DNA from: Salminus brasiliensis | Taxonomy: Eukaryota; Chordata; Actinopteri; Characiformes; Bryconidae | DNA: 64,000 nt | Direction of reading: 5' to 3' | Assembly: GCF_030463535.1 (NCBI RefSeq) | Contig: NC_132894.1 | Coordinates: forward strand, 31,450,625-31,514,624 | Shown: piece after piece, positions 11,837-22,930 of the stretch | Layout of the letters: each line of letters opens with the position of its first letter | How positions within the stretch are numbered: the first letter of the stretch is position 1 | Position numbers and translations under genes: made by a program | The notes under the pieces: model-generated | Told to the model about the DNA's origin: nothing | What the model saw: only the letters and a program-made list of their open reading frames with translations | The model's database searches: none

Positions 11837-12718
11837 AGAATGATCTAGAGTTAAAGTAAAAGTAGAGTAAAAATGCAACAGTGCCTCCACCATGTTTGAC
11901 AGATGATCTTGAATGCACTAGACTATGTTCATCTGCATGCAGAATAGCCTCAAGTTGACCGGGTAATACAATCAATACAAAGTTAAACTGGAGGCATATA
12001 AAATGTATCAGTGTATTACCCTGAAGGTGGAATTCATCTGCATTGACATCCAAAACTGAATGTTAGCATAGCATTAGCATTCAGCATTCTCTGTGCACTC
12101 CAGACACAGTACAGATTCGGGCCATCTGGGTCTATATAAGTGAAGATAGGGATAGAGGCAAGATCCTGTATCAGCATTGGCCTGTCAGCCAGCTATATAC
12201 CTCGTGATGCACATGCCCACAACACAAACCCAAACAGCCATGCTGATGAAAAACGTCAAGACTTCTCCGACAATCACACTCCAATCAGCGTCAATCACCA
12301 GCCCACCTCGTCAATCTCCAAATTGCCCAGTGAAGCCGTTCAAAGGCCTCAGAGGTCATGTACTGCCGGTCTATCACTGCAAGAACCAAAGCAAGCTGGT
12401 TTGCTCTCTGCTGGAGGAAGTGGGCAAGAAAGAAAGCATGATGCAGGCAAGAGGAAATGCAGACTGTGGGACAATCCACAAATTCACGAGATAACTCTCT
12501 CTCTCACTTCCTCTAACAGCAAAGAAGAAGCCGTCACTTTTCAGGAGCACAAATTTACAAGAGCAGGAGGTGGGTTCAGCTTGCTGAGCTACACTGATTA
12601 CTATTGTTTATTTGATTTGTTTTTATATTAAATACAATAATAATTGGATATTTATAATCACTAATAAAATCCAACTAAAATTCTATTATTTTTTTATTTA
12701 TTTATGTTTTTATAACAC

Positions 12719-13142
12719 CATAACATCAGCCATAACATTAGCACCACTGTCAGGTGAAGTAAAAACACTGATTATCTTCATCTATAGTGGCTTCATCCAT
12801 CAAGGGGTGCGATGTACATATTAGTCAGCAAGTGACCAGTAGGTTCTTGAGGGTGACTGGTGTTAAAATCCGGAGAAACGCAAGCATAAGAATCTGAGCC
12901 ACAGAACCAAACTGTGATGGCTAGTCTATGAAGGGGTCAGAACATCAGACAGGTCCTTTGGGACGTTCCTGACATGCAATGGTCAGTGCCTACCAAGAAA
13001 GGACAGGGTTATGGGCACCTAAGGCTCATTGATACAAACCTAGAAATCCATTCAAAGGTCTTGTGACGTCCATGACTCGAATGGTCAGATCTGTTGTGGT
13101 GACTCAATATTCTTCCTAGTCCTAATGTTATGGCCGATCAGT
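12719..13142 (+). mobile_element. Internally deleted Tc1/mariner element
   Basis: The 5' end reads CAGCCATAACATTAGCACCA and the 3' end CTAATGTTATGGCCGATCA, forming terminal inverted repeats. Inside, words such as CAGCAAGTGACCAGTAGG and TGTGATGGCTAG match the N-terminal, DNA-binding end of a Tc1-like transposase gene; the catalytic region has been lost. The element at 21803-22328 belongs to the same family. Confidence 0.85.
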
Positions 13143-14014
13143 GCATTCTTCCAACTTCCCCTCGGCTCGGCTGGAAACGAGGGTCACCCACAACTGATTG
13201 ATTTACAGCATTTTACAACCTTGTTGCTGCACATTTGATTTACATTACAGGATCATCTAATTCCATAATTGTGTCCCTAAAGCAGATAATTACATTTACC
13301 GCGGATGTCCTGATCCAGTCCTAGAGTGAAGTTGATTTCACACCAGACACGAGCCGCAACCGCACCACATGACACGCCGCAAGCAAGACGCGCCTCTATG
13401 ATCAATCAATGTAGCCTTTCAGACTGGCCACATGTGCCAGGAGCCAGTATTTCATTAAGCTTCACACATAATACAATATTTGCTAACTAATACTGTAAAC
13501 TACTGTTAGCAGCTCATTTACAAGTAAAGCTGTGCTCTAATTTAGCCTTTAAGCAATACATGGCCATTAAAGCCATCTGTGTACACTGTGTTCCCATCAA
13601 ATTACAGCGGTAAATGAGAAGTGTGGTGGAATTCCATCTATGCTTGCAAACTCTCAGTCTCCCAGTTATAGGGACAGTGCATAGACAGTTGCGCCACCCA
13701 GAAGCCTCCACTTCATTTCGGAAAGTGCTGGATAGGAACGGTCAGTACTGGCCTTCTTCTAAGAGAGCTTGGGACATCTGTTGTAGGGCAGAAGGTCAGT
13801 CACATTTCATTCGCACAGGATTCAGTGCCCTTTTATTGCAGACCATAACTGGACAATGGAAAAGAAACCCTGAATCCAGCTGCCGTGTCCAACACCCACA
13901 CATCCCATCCGCTCTGTTCAGAGTTCGACATTCACAAAACAGCAAAATCTAGAAGCTGCCCTGAAACACACTCACCAAAACTAAATTAACACCCCAGCCC
14001 TCCACGCCACTAAC
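13143..14014. other. tmem63b intronic sequence
   Basis: No transposon ends, RNA genes or coding exons were recognised in this stretch, which ends at the candidate microexon at 14015. Confidence 0.4.
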
Positions 14015-14034
14015 CTCCTACGAGGATGCGCTGT
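14015..14034 (-). CDS. tmem63b: Candidate 20-nt tmem63b microexon
   Basis: The exon at 16082-16161 ends in phase 2 (GAC AG) while the exon at 5757-5824 begins with the last two bases of a codon, so a missing exon of length 3n+2 must lie between them. On the minus strand a run of more than 15 T followed by AG precedes 14034, and the 20 bases up to 14015 are followed by GTTAGT. The candidate would join as DAD-R-QRILVG-E-TPDRYERL without a stop and with both phases correct. Mammalian TMEM63B has a longer, different and alternatively used segment here, so this may be chance. Confidence 0.3.
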
Positions 14035-14049
14035 CTAAAAAAAAAAAAA

Positions 14050-14052
<3 letters not shown>

Positions 14053-14107
<55 letters not shown>

Positions 14108-14130
14108 TGTATATATATATATATATATAA
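14053..14130. repeat. (AT)n microsatellite
   Basis: Two AT dinucleotide runs are separated by TGTACTG. The run lies immediately behind the polyT tract of the candidate microexon on the minus strand. Confidence 0.93.
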
Positions 14131-14287
14131 TAAAATATATATAATGAAAATGATACGCGGCATAACTGTGGAGCCGTGGCTCAGCTTCATTTCTGGGCTT
14201 ATCATTAAGCAACAAGCCGAAAAAGCAGTCGGCGCGCTGCAAAATGATACGATGCGGAAAGCAGGGGTGGTTATTCCTGGCACTGAG

Positions 14288-14335
14288 GAGGAGAGAGAGA
14301 GCGAGAGAGGCAGGGTGGGAGAGAGAGCGAGAGAG

Positions 14336-14367
<32 letters not shown>
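14288..14367. repeat. (GA)n microsatellite
   Basis: These are GAGAGA and GCGAGAGA repeats with a perfect 3' run of about 13 GA units. Confidence 0.92.
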
Positions 14368-14369
<2 letters not shown>

Positions 14370-15199
14370 CGTGGGTTCTAGAAATAGTCGAGCACAGTCA
14401 CACTGTGCAGGACAGGCAGGAATTCTGGGAGCGCAGTAAATATGCACACGGCATCTTAAAACAGATTGCTTTATGGAACAGATGGCATTTATGATTGCGG
14501 CCTAATTCACTGCCCCTCCCAGCCAAACTGGTGTCAGGGAAATGTGCTGGAGCTTCTTCAGCACCGTTTTTTTTTTTCCAGCCTAAAAGAATCAACGGAA
14601 GAGCAAAAGAAGCAATCCGTTGGGCTTGTTTGGCAGTGAAAGACCAAGTAAATACATACATACATAAGAAATGGTAAAGGACATAAGACAGGAGTCTATC
14701 AGAGTATTTCTGCCCGGCTAACAACAAACTTTTCTTGGACAGATTGGGCTTCGCCTCCAAGGCTAATGCGAAGCATGAATGCAGTTAAACAGCAATTTCC
14801 ACGGTCAGCCTGGAGGCTCAGGCACTAACTTTGCGTGAATCCCTTCAAATTAGGGCTGACTGTTTCGGAACTACTGTGACTACAATGCAAGGACTCTGAA
14901 CCTTCACACTTTTCAGTTTGGTCCAAACTAATGACTCCAATGGCCGGTTGCAGTATGATGTGTAGCTCCGCACATCCCCATATGTTTAAATGGCAAACAT
15001 CCCATTTTCTGTTAGCTTTCCCTGTGCTAATATTGCCTCACGGAAATCCGTTTGTAACCCTTATTCTGACTTGGCTGGAAGAGACCGGTCATCTGCAGGA
15101 CCTTTTCTTGCCTTTTTTCCTAAAGAACAGAAGTGAGCGGAACTACGGCATCCATATTTTCTAGTGTCATTGGTTTCAAACCGAAATAGCAGGTGTGAA
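14368..15199. other. tmem63b intronic sequence
   Basis: I see no exon, RNA gene or clear mobile-element end in this stretch. Confidence 0.4.
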
Positions 15200-15416
15200 A
15201 CGCTTCTCATCCAACACCCTGACCTCACTAGCGCTCGCCGCTGAATGCAATCAAAGCCTCACAGCAATGCTCCTCCAAAATCTAGTAGAAAGCCTTCTTC
15301 CCTGGACAGTAGAGACAGTTACTCCAACAAAAGTAGGATAGACCCTTTTTTTTAAAGATCCTTGATTTTAGAAGAAACAATGAATAAGCAGGTGTCTCGA
15401 TATTTTTGTCCATATA
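15200..15416 (+). mobile_element. Tc1-like element, 3' fragment
   Basis: The fragment carries CATCCAACACCCTGACCTCA, AAAATCTAGTAGAAAGCC and the terminal words TTTTTGTCCATATAG, matching the 3' half of the element at 11440-11836. It is truncated at the 5' side. Confidence 0.65.
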
Positions 15417-16081
15417 GAAATGCTATACATTTTAACTATAGAAATAAAAATCATAACATCTGTGTTTTAATATTTCGGTTTGAAAAAAAGAAGAAAAAAA
15501 AAATCACTTTACCAATAAGGACGTGATGGTAGCTCATTGTGGCAGATTTAAATAAAATAAAAGCAACTTTAAAAAATAAAATAAAGTAAATTAAATAATT
15601 TAATTACAATAAATCAATTAAATACATGTAAAAAAAAATAATAATAATATAAAATAAAATAAAATAAAATAAATATCCACAACCACAACAACCAGTGTTT
15701 TTCCATTCCACCAGTGGCCATTATGGGGAATAATATAAATAGACATACAATTACAAAGACATACATGCACACAGGTCAGCAGCTGAACTATTCAGAAGCA
15801 CTCCTGCTTCCTTCGTCCCAGGGCCTGAGTGAAGATGTTAGTTACTAGCACTACATATCCAAGAGAGAAGATCCCACCTCACTCTAAAATAATAAAGGTC
15901 ATAATTAATAAACAAAAGCAGTGGCACAGATCAGCAGAGCATCTGTAGAACTTCAGGTCAACAGATCGCCCCCATATCGGCTGAGGAGCTGGAGAAATTC
16001 TCACTGTAAGGAGCAAAAAAAAGGTTCGGCCAACAGCACACAGTGACCCATCAGAGATGGCTAGCAGGGATTTGCCTTTAC

Positions 16082-16161
16082 CTGTCCGCATCAGTCACCA
16101 GAGCCAGCCGCCCGTAATCCCACGCCACCTTCCGCAGGATGGAGAAGACAAAGAGAAGAAC
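16082..16161 (-). CDS. tmem63b: tmem63b exon (VLLFVFSILRKVAWDYGRLA)
   Basis: This 80-nt exon translates to VLLFVFSILRKVAWDYGRLA then LVTDAD plus two bases. It completes the first membrane helix, begun in the start-codon exon, and enters the cytoplasmic loop. The acceptor TTTCTCAG and the donor GTAAAG flank it; it starts in phase 0, matching the CTG end of the exon at 17932. KVAWDYGRLALVTDAD is highly conserved in TMEM63B. Confidence 0.92.
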
Positions 16162-16239
16162 CTGAGAAAGAGAACAAGACACAAGAAGACCGCCTCAGAA
16201 ATCAAGGAGACGAGATGTCAGGGACGTGACGCTGCTACA

Positions 16240-16780
16240 GAGGGCGGATAATGAGATCGCAGGACGTGGAGATAACACAGACAGTGCTCATCTCTCACAT
16301 GGCTCAATAACACGGTCACGGTCGTGCTGCTTCACGGCGGAGCAGCGTTCACGCTACAGTAACAATGCTGAGTAAGTCGGATGCTGCTCTTGGCTGCCGA
16401 TTTATACTGACAACCTACCCCAGGCTCTACTCATCAGCAGGAATATGGGTCAATAGGATAGCACAGCACACAGCTGAGAGTGTTAGTAGGCTACACTGCT
16501 CTCCCTCTTCCTCTATACCTCCCTCAGCTACAGTGTTTGTCTCTTGGAAACTGCCATACCTGTTTCACTCTGCTGCAAGTGGGAAAGTTAATACAGTGAC
16601 ATGTAGCACATCTGTGTCAACCTGCTGATCTCATAGCGGCATTCTCCTCATCATTGTCATCATCATGTTTTTATTGTTTTATATGTTTATATTTTTTGCA
16701 TAGCATACCTTACTCCTGATTTTGATCAGACCAAAGTGACAGCCACAATATTTAGTGCATATTTATATTTTTATATTTAT
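16240..16780. other. tmem63b intronic sequence
   Basis: Nothing was recognised apart from short AT-rich stretches. Confidence 0.4.
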
Positions 16781-16784
16781 ATCA

Positions 16785-17300
16785 TGTATCATAGCAGTTT
16801 CTTCAGCAATACATTGGCTTCCAGTTAACTCCCATACTGATGATAAAATTCTTGTTTTGCTGTATAAAGGTTGTAGATCCAGGGGCTCCTATGATCCACA
16901 TGGACATAGGAAATTGCGATACTCTGAGATGCCGGTGCTGTTGTCCCGCCACCACTTGCACGCAATCACTCAGGTTTGTAAACGGTAGAGCAGACGGATG
17001 CCAGTATTTCAGGAGGGACCCGTGTCTGTGTTACCTTCTGGCTCTCTTATTTGAGTTCGGCTGTTATTGTTAGATCTGCTGGAGTCGTTGGCCACCTGAT
17101 ACTGTTTACGTTCTCTGTACTCCACACATTCACATATAACTAACTCTAATGACTGCCCACTTGTTCAGGCTGACGCTGATGGAAATTCAACCGTGGGGCT
17201 CTCTTTTTATCCACCACAGCTCAGCTGGTCACCATCCAGCTACTGCTACCTGCTTCAGACTAGTTGCTCACCCTCCATTAACGACTTTTACATGGAATCT
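16785..17300 (+). mobile_element. Decayed LINE (RT C-terminal part)
   Basis: A reading frame near 16812-16880 gives AIHWLPVNSHTDDKILVLLY, which corresponds to the HWLPVxxRIxFKILLLTYK motif found after the reverse transcriptase domain in L2/CR1-type LINEs. The frame is broken elsewhere. A more complete relative is at 41000-41490. Confidence 0.6.
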
Positions 17301-17850
17301 AACTATCAATCTTCTGATTGTTTATTATTATTATTATTACTATTATTATTTTTTTTTTTATTATCCATCATCATTTCCTTTAATTTTTTTTACCATCACT
17401 ACTGTGACTGTATAACAACAGTCTTATGTAGTGCTAATGTGACATTTCTAGCAATAATGTATGCGTGTTTTTTTATCTTTTGTCTTATTACCAGATGTAT
17501 ACTGTTTTCTGACATCAGCCATACAAATAAATTGTATATATTTTTAAATATTATATCAAATATCAATGCCTATAGATATACAGTCTTAGGCACTTAAGTA
17601 AATTGTTTAAAGGTCATTTGTTTGGGCAATAAGAACATGTATGATTTGCAATCACATTTCATTAAATACAAAGAGATTTAAAATAAATAAATAAAAAATA
17701 AATACATAAAGCAGTCAAAAATAAGAAGCATTTTTTGTGTTTGTTAATATTTCTTATTATCTCTAAGCAAAATGAAAGCCTACTGCCCAAATAAATAGCG
17801 TTTGCACAGCCATGTCCTATAAAAGTGGTTCTGCATTTACTACATTATTT
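17301..17850. other. AT-rich tmem63b intronic sequence
   Basis: TTATTA repeats occur near 17320-17360, followed by AT-rich sequence without recognised features. Confidence 0.4.
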
Positions 17851-17931
17851 TCAGACAGAGACCAAAATAATACGTCCTAACAATCCCCGTTTAAAAGTCC
17901 TGACAGGAGTTGAGAGGAGCTCTGAACTCAC

Positions 17932-18093
17932 CAGGAAGCACATAAAGTCCAGGGCAAGGACAGTGGGAACTCCTCCGAATGGCAGGCCCTGGAGCACGGT
18001 GCTGCGAATGCGGGCCGAGTAGCAGTAGTCTTTGGAGTCATTAGTGTAGCAGTTGGCCTGGGCCGTACAGGCCGAGGACTCTTGTATCCCCAT
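17932..18093 (-). CDS. tmem63b: tmem63b start-codon exon (N-terminus)
   Basis: The 54 encoded residues include KDYCYSARIRSTVLQGLPFG followed by GVPTVLALDFMCFL, the extracellular N-terminus and the start of the first membrane helix of TMEM63B. I chose the ATG at 18093 because no earlier in-frame ATG is visible within the exon. The exon continues upstream as 5'UTR to 18142, where a CTCTGTAG acceptor preceded by a pyrimidine tract implies a non-coding upstream exon. The donor after 17932 is GTGAGT. The first about 20 residues (MGIQESSACTAQ...) differ from mammals, as is usual for this end. Confidence 0.9.
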
Positions 18094-18142
18094 TGTCACC
18101 AGCAGCACACTGCAGACTCACTGTCGCATTCTGGTGAAGGAT
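18094..18142 (-). other. tmem63b: tmem63b 5'UTR part of the start-codon exon
   Basis: The 49 bases lie between the inferred acceptor (CTCTGTAG) and the start ATG. They contain one out-of-frame ATG followed two codons later by a stop (ATG CGA CAG TGA), a minimal upstream open reading frame. Confidence 0.6.
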
Positions 18143-18461
18143 CTACAGAGCGGGACGGAGAAAGGGAGAAAAGGGAGATCATTGGGTTTTCATACATGGT
18201 CAAGATGAGATGCACTGACAAACAGACGCACGCGTTACTGATCAGTTAGATTAGACAGAGGCGGGGCTGCTGCTCGGGATCGGCAGATACTTGAGGATCA
18301 GGCTTTCCTACCGGGAGTCATTCTGGAGGAGACACAAAGCCGCCTGCCTCTTTTACACAGGAACTCTCAACAATGAAGGTGCGACAAAGGGTAATAAGAG
18401 CGATACCACAGAAGAAACACTTTTGGTTCTATAAAGAACCAGGTTTGTAAAAGATGTGGAA

Positions 18462-18694
18462 GAGCTGGGAGATATGGAAACATTTAAGATCACAATATTT
18501 AAAGACATTTTTTACGATATACGATATTTCATCATGTAGAGTACCGTGATTTTTACTCCATTGAATAAAATATGACTGATTACACTCTTTAAGCACTGAT
18601 GATCTTTAAGCACTGACACTCATAAAACCATACTGTGTACCACCATAGCAAAATTTATCATGATACGACAAAATAGTCATATTGCCCAGCTCTA
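18462..18694. mobile_element. MITE-like element, nested
   Basis: The ends are inverted: AGAGCTGGGAGATATGG on the left and CATATTGCCCAGCTCT on the right. The interior is AT-rich with CACAATATTTAAAGACATTT, which resembles a sequence near 670-700. The flanks (TTTGTAAAAGATGTGGA and AGAACCAACAGTGGTTCTTG) together look like one interrupted copy of the dispersed GGTTCT repeat, so this is probably a nested insertion. Confidence 0.6.
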
Positions 18695-20261
18695 GAACCA
18701 ACAGTGGTTCTTGGTTCTATGGAATCATCCAGAAAAGTCATTGTAGCACCTTTACTTTTCAGATTTTGGCAGAACATCAGAACATCCAGCTGCAGCATGA
18801 ACAGTTTCAAGGCCGTCATTCGACGGTTTATCTGAACGTCTGAGGGAACCAGTTTCCTAGCAGCCACAACAAGTGCTATTCCTGATATCTACAGAGACGT
18901 GCTGCTTCTGCACTTCCCTCAACACAGCCCAATTAGCAGCGCTGAAAATCACACCATCACCATTTCACATCTGAACTGCAGCCTCTCTAAAGGAGCAATT
19001 ACATAAGAGCAAGCTCTCCTCCGTCTGACGCAATGGAACAGCACACGCCTGCCCCACAGCGATGCCTGTTCTCCTCTCCATTTCAATCGGCATGGCAGCG
19101 ATGGCCCATAGTGTCCGAGTACAGCCCACATCTCGTCTGCCAGCTCAAAGACCCCTTTAGCCAGACACAGATCTCTGCAGCACGGCACGGCCAAGCGCCC
19201 TCCATCTGGACTCTTTACGCCTGACCTGGTCGTGGGTCAAAGCTGAAGAGAGGGTGCCTAGAGTTTTACTCAGGCCTACAGTTTTGGACTGAACTTATTA
19301 TTATGACAATATTTCTTCCAAGCCTGACAGTACCCTGTAAGAGTCAGGCCTAACTTGAGAATTAGCGTCAGAGCAGGGCTGCATGTCTAGGGGTGTTGAG
19401 CGCTGGTCAGGGCAGGCATACTGGGCCTGAATCAGCACTGGGGAAACATGAGCCACACGTTGGCATGGTGCCAGCGGCTTTGTTGGAACTGTAGTACAGA
19501 ACAGACTGGGAGACAGACAACAAAACAACACCACCACCACCAACACCACCACCTCTCACTCACCCTCGCTCTCCCTCACTCCCTCTCCCTCCCTCTCTGA
19601 CACACATACCAATAGGTCAATGTAATGGTGAGACTCTCGTCCAAGAACTCTGTTTGGTTGCGCTTGTTTGGACAAGGAATCAATCCCTAAGATGAATGGA
19701 AACACCCAGCACTAGTGTCTACACACGCATTAGTTCATTCACAAGCTAAGAACAGGCCATCAGTTGGAATTATTAATAATCCCATAAATAATAATAATAA
19801 TAATAATAGGATTTAAATACATTTATGATGTACTGTAAATTGTGTTTTTGCACTATGTGTTTTCTACTTCTGCTTTTGTTGCCTTGTACTGAGAAAAAAA
19901 AAAGTATATCATTTTTTTTTTACTGGATTATAATAATTACTACAATACTTATCACTGAATAAGACAATATCATCTCTTTTACTGACCTATTTGTTATCCT
20001 AATGTAATGCATTTCTATCAATGATCCCCATATAATAACAAAAAACAACCTATTTTTTATTAGACTATATGTCAATGACTGTATATGACTACGATACGAA
20101 CTTAACTGTAACCCAACAACATCCAGGTGCACCCTGATAAAATGCTGTCCCTACCTGACCACAGTACAACACAATTCTGGCCAGACTTGACTGTAGTCCG
20201 GCAAAATCATCTCTTTGATTAACCTAATATAATGTTTATCTATCAATCCTCACACAATAGG

Positions 20262-20455
20262 AGGATTAGAGCGCCGGGCTATCGATAACAGGGTTGTGGG
20301 TTCAATACCCGGGCTCGGCAAGCTACCGCTGTTGGGCCCTTGAGCAAGGCCCTTCACCCTCTCTGCTCCCTGGGTGCTGGAGTTGGCTGCCCACCGCTCT
20401 GGGTGTGTGTACTCACTGCCCCTAGTGCACTAGTGTGTGTGTGTGTGTTCACTAC
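20262..20455 (+). mobile_element. tRNA-derived SINE
   Basis: The head contains a B-box-like GGGTTCAATACCCGGGC. The body reads CTTGAGCAAGGCCCTTCACC and CTCTCTGCTCCCTGGGTGC, and the 3' end has CACTGCCCCTAGTGCACTAG with a (GT)n run. It is the same family as the minus-strand copy at 2813-3160. Confidence 0.8.
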
Positions 20456-20496
20456 TAATTTTCTTATTAGACAATGTCAAATTACTGTATTTGACT

Positions 20497-20545
20497 ACGG
20501 TACAGTCTTCTGCAAAAGTCTGGGCACCCCTGGTCAAATTACAGT
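20497..20545 (+). mobile_element. Terminal repeat fragment of a DNA transposon
   Basis: AAAAGTCTGGGCACCCCTGG is a familiar terminal-repeat phrase of fish DNA transposons. No second end was found nearby. Confidence 0.4.
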
Positions 20546-20946
20546 ACTATTCATTCTAAATCCATACTGACTTCTGTATTTAGGAGTATCTAAGCTTAGA
20601 GGTATCTCTTGGTTTCTAGCCTTTACAAACTAGCTAAGGGTGTTTTCTGAGCTTCCTTCTGCATTAGGCTACATACAAAGGTTTTAGGCACCTGAGCACA
20701 TTATTTAAGGGATTTCTCTCCGAAATAAGGGAGATTTTACTGCAGAAGCTCCAGATCTCATCAGAACAGATACAGGTGAACATGAATCCAGTAAAAAGGA
20801 GAAATAAGAGCTTCTCATTCTAAAGAAAGAAAGTAGTGAGATCTTTTCGGTGAGCTAGTCTGAAGAACAGAGCTCGGTTCCTTCAGGTATCTCTTGGACG
20901 TCCCACAGTCCAGCCAGCACGGCATGGAGGATGTGTTCAACTCCAT

Positions 20947-20977
<31 letters not shown>

Positions 20978-21239
20978 TCACCTGATTTACCATCATTAAG
21001 CCCTGATTTACCACCAAACCAGGTGTTGAAGGAGAACTCTAAATAATACTAGACTCCAGGAGGAGAACTTTGGAGATGTTCTAATGATGAACACAGTGAT
21101 GAATCAGAATAGAAAAGCAGAGCAAAGGGGACCCAAATAAAAGACAGGGGGAACCACCGAAATGAAAGAGGATCAGAATGAAAGCGGCACCAGCAGAGAG
21201 AAAGCGACAGTGACAGACTGCAGGGAAGACCAAGTAAGA

Positions 21240-21345
21240 AAGAGAGACAGCCAGAGCGTGAGAGATAGAGGGAGCGAGAGCATGAAAGAGAAAGCGCTCG
21301 CGAGAGAGAAACAGAGATAGATACGGGTGGGTGGTGGAGGTGGTG
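21240..21345. repeat. GA-rich tract
   Basis: These are interrupted GAGAGA/GCGAGAG repeats. Ser/Leu-rich open frames on the opposite strand are artefacts of this tract. Confidence 0.7.
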
Positions 21346-21802
21346 GCAGTGGTGGTGTGGGGGGGTGGCATTGGCTGCAGCAGCACTGCAGCAGATGGCT
21401 CTGCTAGACTGGCCTCCAAACTCCCACAGCCCCAATGACAGAGCGGCCAGCCTTTCCCCTTTCCTCTCCCTCCTCCGCCCCCCGTCGAGGCGCACAGCAC
21501 CAACAAAAGGAAGGAGAAGGAGGCAGCTGTGAGCCCACTCGACACTCACACCCAACAACACCTTCCCAGAATAATCCCGGCTATAGGCGTGAGACAATGC
21601 ACGCTTTCCAGTTCAGGACTATTTTCATTTCAAACTAATTACTGAGCTTTCAAAACAGTGCAGTTAAAAGGCTACATCCCATAATTTCCTTGTACTTTAT
21701 CAATTTTGCTGTAAGGGATCATACTTCAACTCTACACAACACTTCAACATTCTAATCTGAAAATTAATACAGCTTTTTTTTGTTATCGTGCCTTTAAGAC
21801 CG

Positions 21803-22328
21803 ATATACACCGATCAGCCATAACATTAGTACCAATCAGCCATAACATTAGCACCACAGACATTGATGATCTTCATCTACAGTGGCTTCATCTGTCAAAT
21901 AGTGGGATCTACATATGAGGCAGCAAGTGACCAGTCAGATCTTGAAAGAACTAAGCTGTGATGGCTAGACGACTGGAGGGTCAGAACATCTCCAAAACAG
22001 ATCAGGCAGGGCCTGTGGGACGTTCCCGGTGTGCAGTGGTCAGTACCTACCAAAAGTGCTGCAAGAAAGTGCAACCGGTGAACCAGCGTCAGCATCATGG
22101 GCACATAAGGCTCTTTGATGAAGTCCATGGAGGCCCCACCTCATAACTTACAGGACTTAAAGGATCTGCTGCTAATGCTAGTCTTGGTGCCAGAGATCAC
22201 AGGATGCCTTCAAAAGGTAGCGAGGTATCGAGTCCATGCCTCAAAAGTCGTCAGATCTGTGGCGGTGGAGGTGGTACAAGGGGGTTCTGCTCAATATTAG
22301 GCAGGTTAATGTTATGGCAAACCGGTGG
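21803..22328 (+). mobile_element. Internally deleted Tc1/mariner element
   Basis: The left end is CCGATCAGCCATAACATTAG and the right end GGTTAATGTTATGGC. The 5' part contains CAGCAAGTGACCAGTCAG, GATGGCTAGACGACTGGAGG and CAGTGGTCAGTACCTACC, from the DNA-binding N-terminus. The 3' part translates to MEAPPHNLQDLKDLLL, from the transposase C-terminus. The catalytic DDE core between them is missing, so the element is non-autonomous. Confidence 0.88.
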
Positions 22329-22424
22329 ATGGAAACGGCCTATGTTCTGAATGGCCAATTAGTGAGCTCCCACAGCAACCTTACCCTGTGTCTCTCTTAA
22401 ATACACATGGGGTAATCAGTAGGG

Positions 22425-22930
22425 GTGCACTGATACATGGACTTAGCATATCGGCCGATACCAGATACTGATCTGATACCATTGTTGAATTAATAAATCT
22501 TATATCTCACAATGTAAGAGAGACTCAATGCATCAGGATTGACTTAAATAAATAAAGTAAAATAAATAAATTACTTTACTAACTTTATAAAACAAACTAT
22601 AATAAATAAACACAGATATAAATGGACCTAATTTCTATTTGTCACTACAATATAAAGATAATAACTGTGCTGGACCTCGGCACAGGGATGTCAGGACTCA
22701 GGACTTTGGAGTCTGTGAGACTAAAGAGGAGCTAGCAGCTCCTCCCTTCTAGGCTCTTCTTATATGGAAGACGAGCTGGATTACTCGCTGAGAGATGGTG
22801 ATAGGTCAAGGGCACCACACTTGCTGTTTGCTATATGTGTTTATCACATCTATAGGTTATCCTGATCCTGAGTTATGAAGCCTAGAATACCGGTGGCATG
22901 AGAATCGGGTTCCCCCCAAAAAAAAAGTAT
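22425..22930. mobile_element. Possible DNA transposon remnant
   Basis: The left end GGGGTGCACTGATACATGG plus ATATCGGCCGATACCAG resembles the ends of widespread fish DNA transposons, and CGGCCCCTTGGATCAG near 22932-22947 could belong to the opposite end. A similar phrase (GCCGATACTGATAC) occurs near 25890. Confidence 0.4.
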
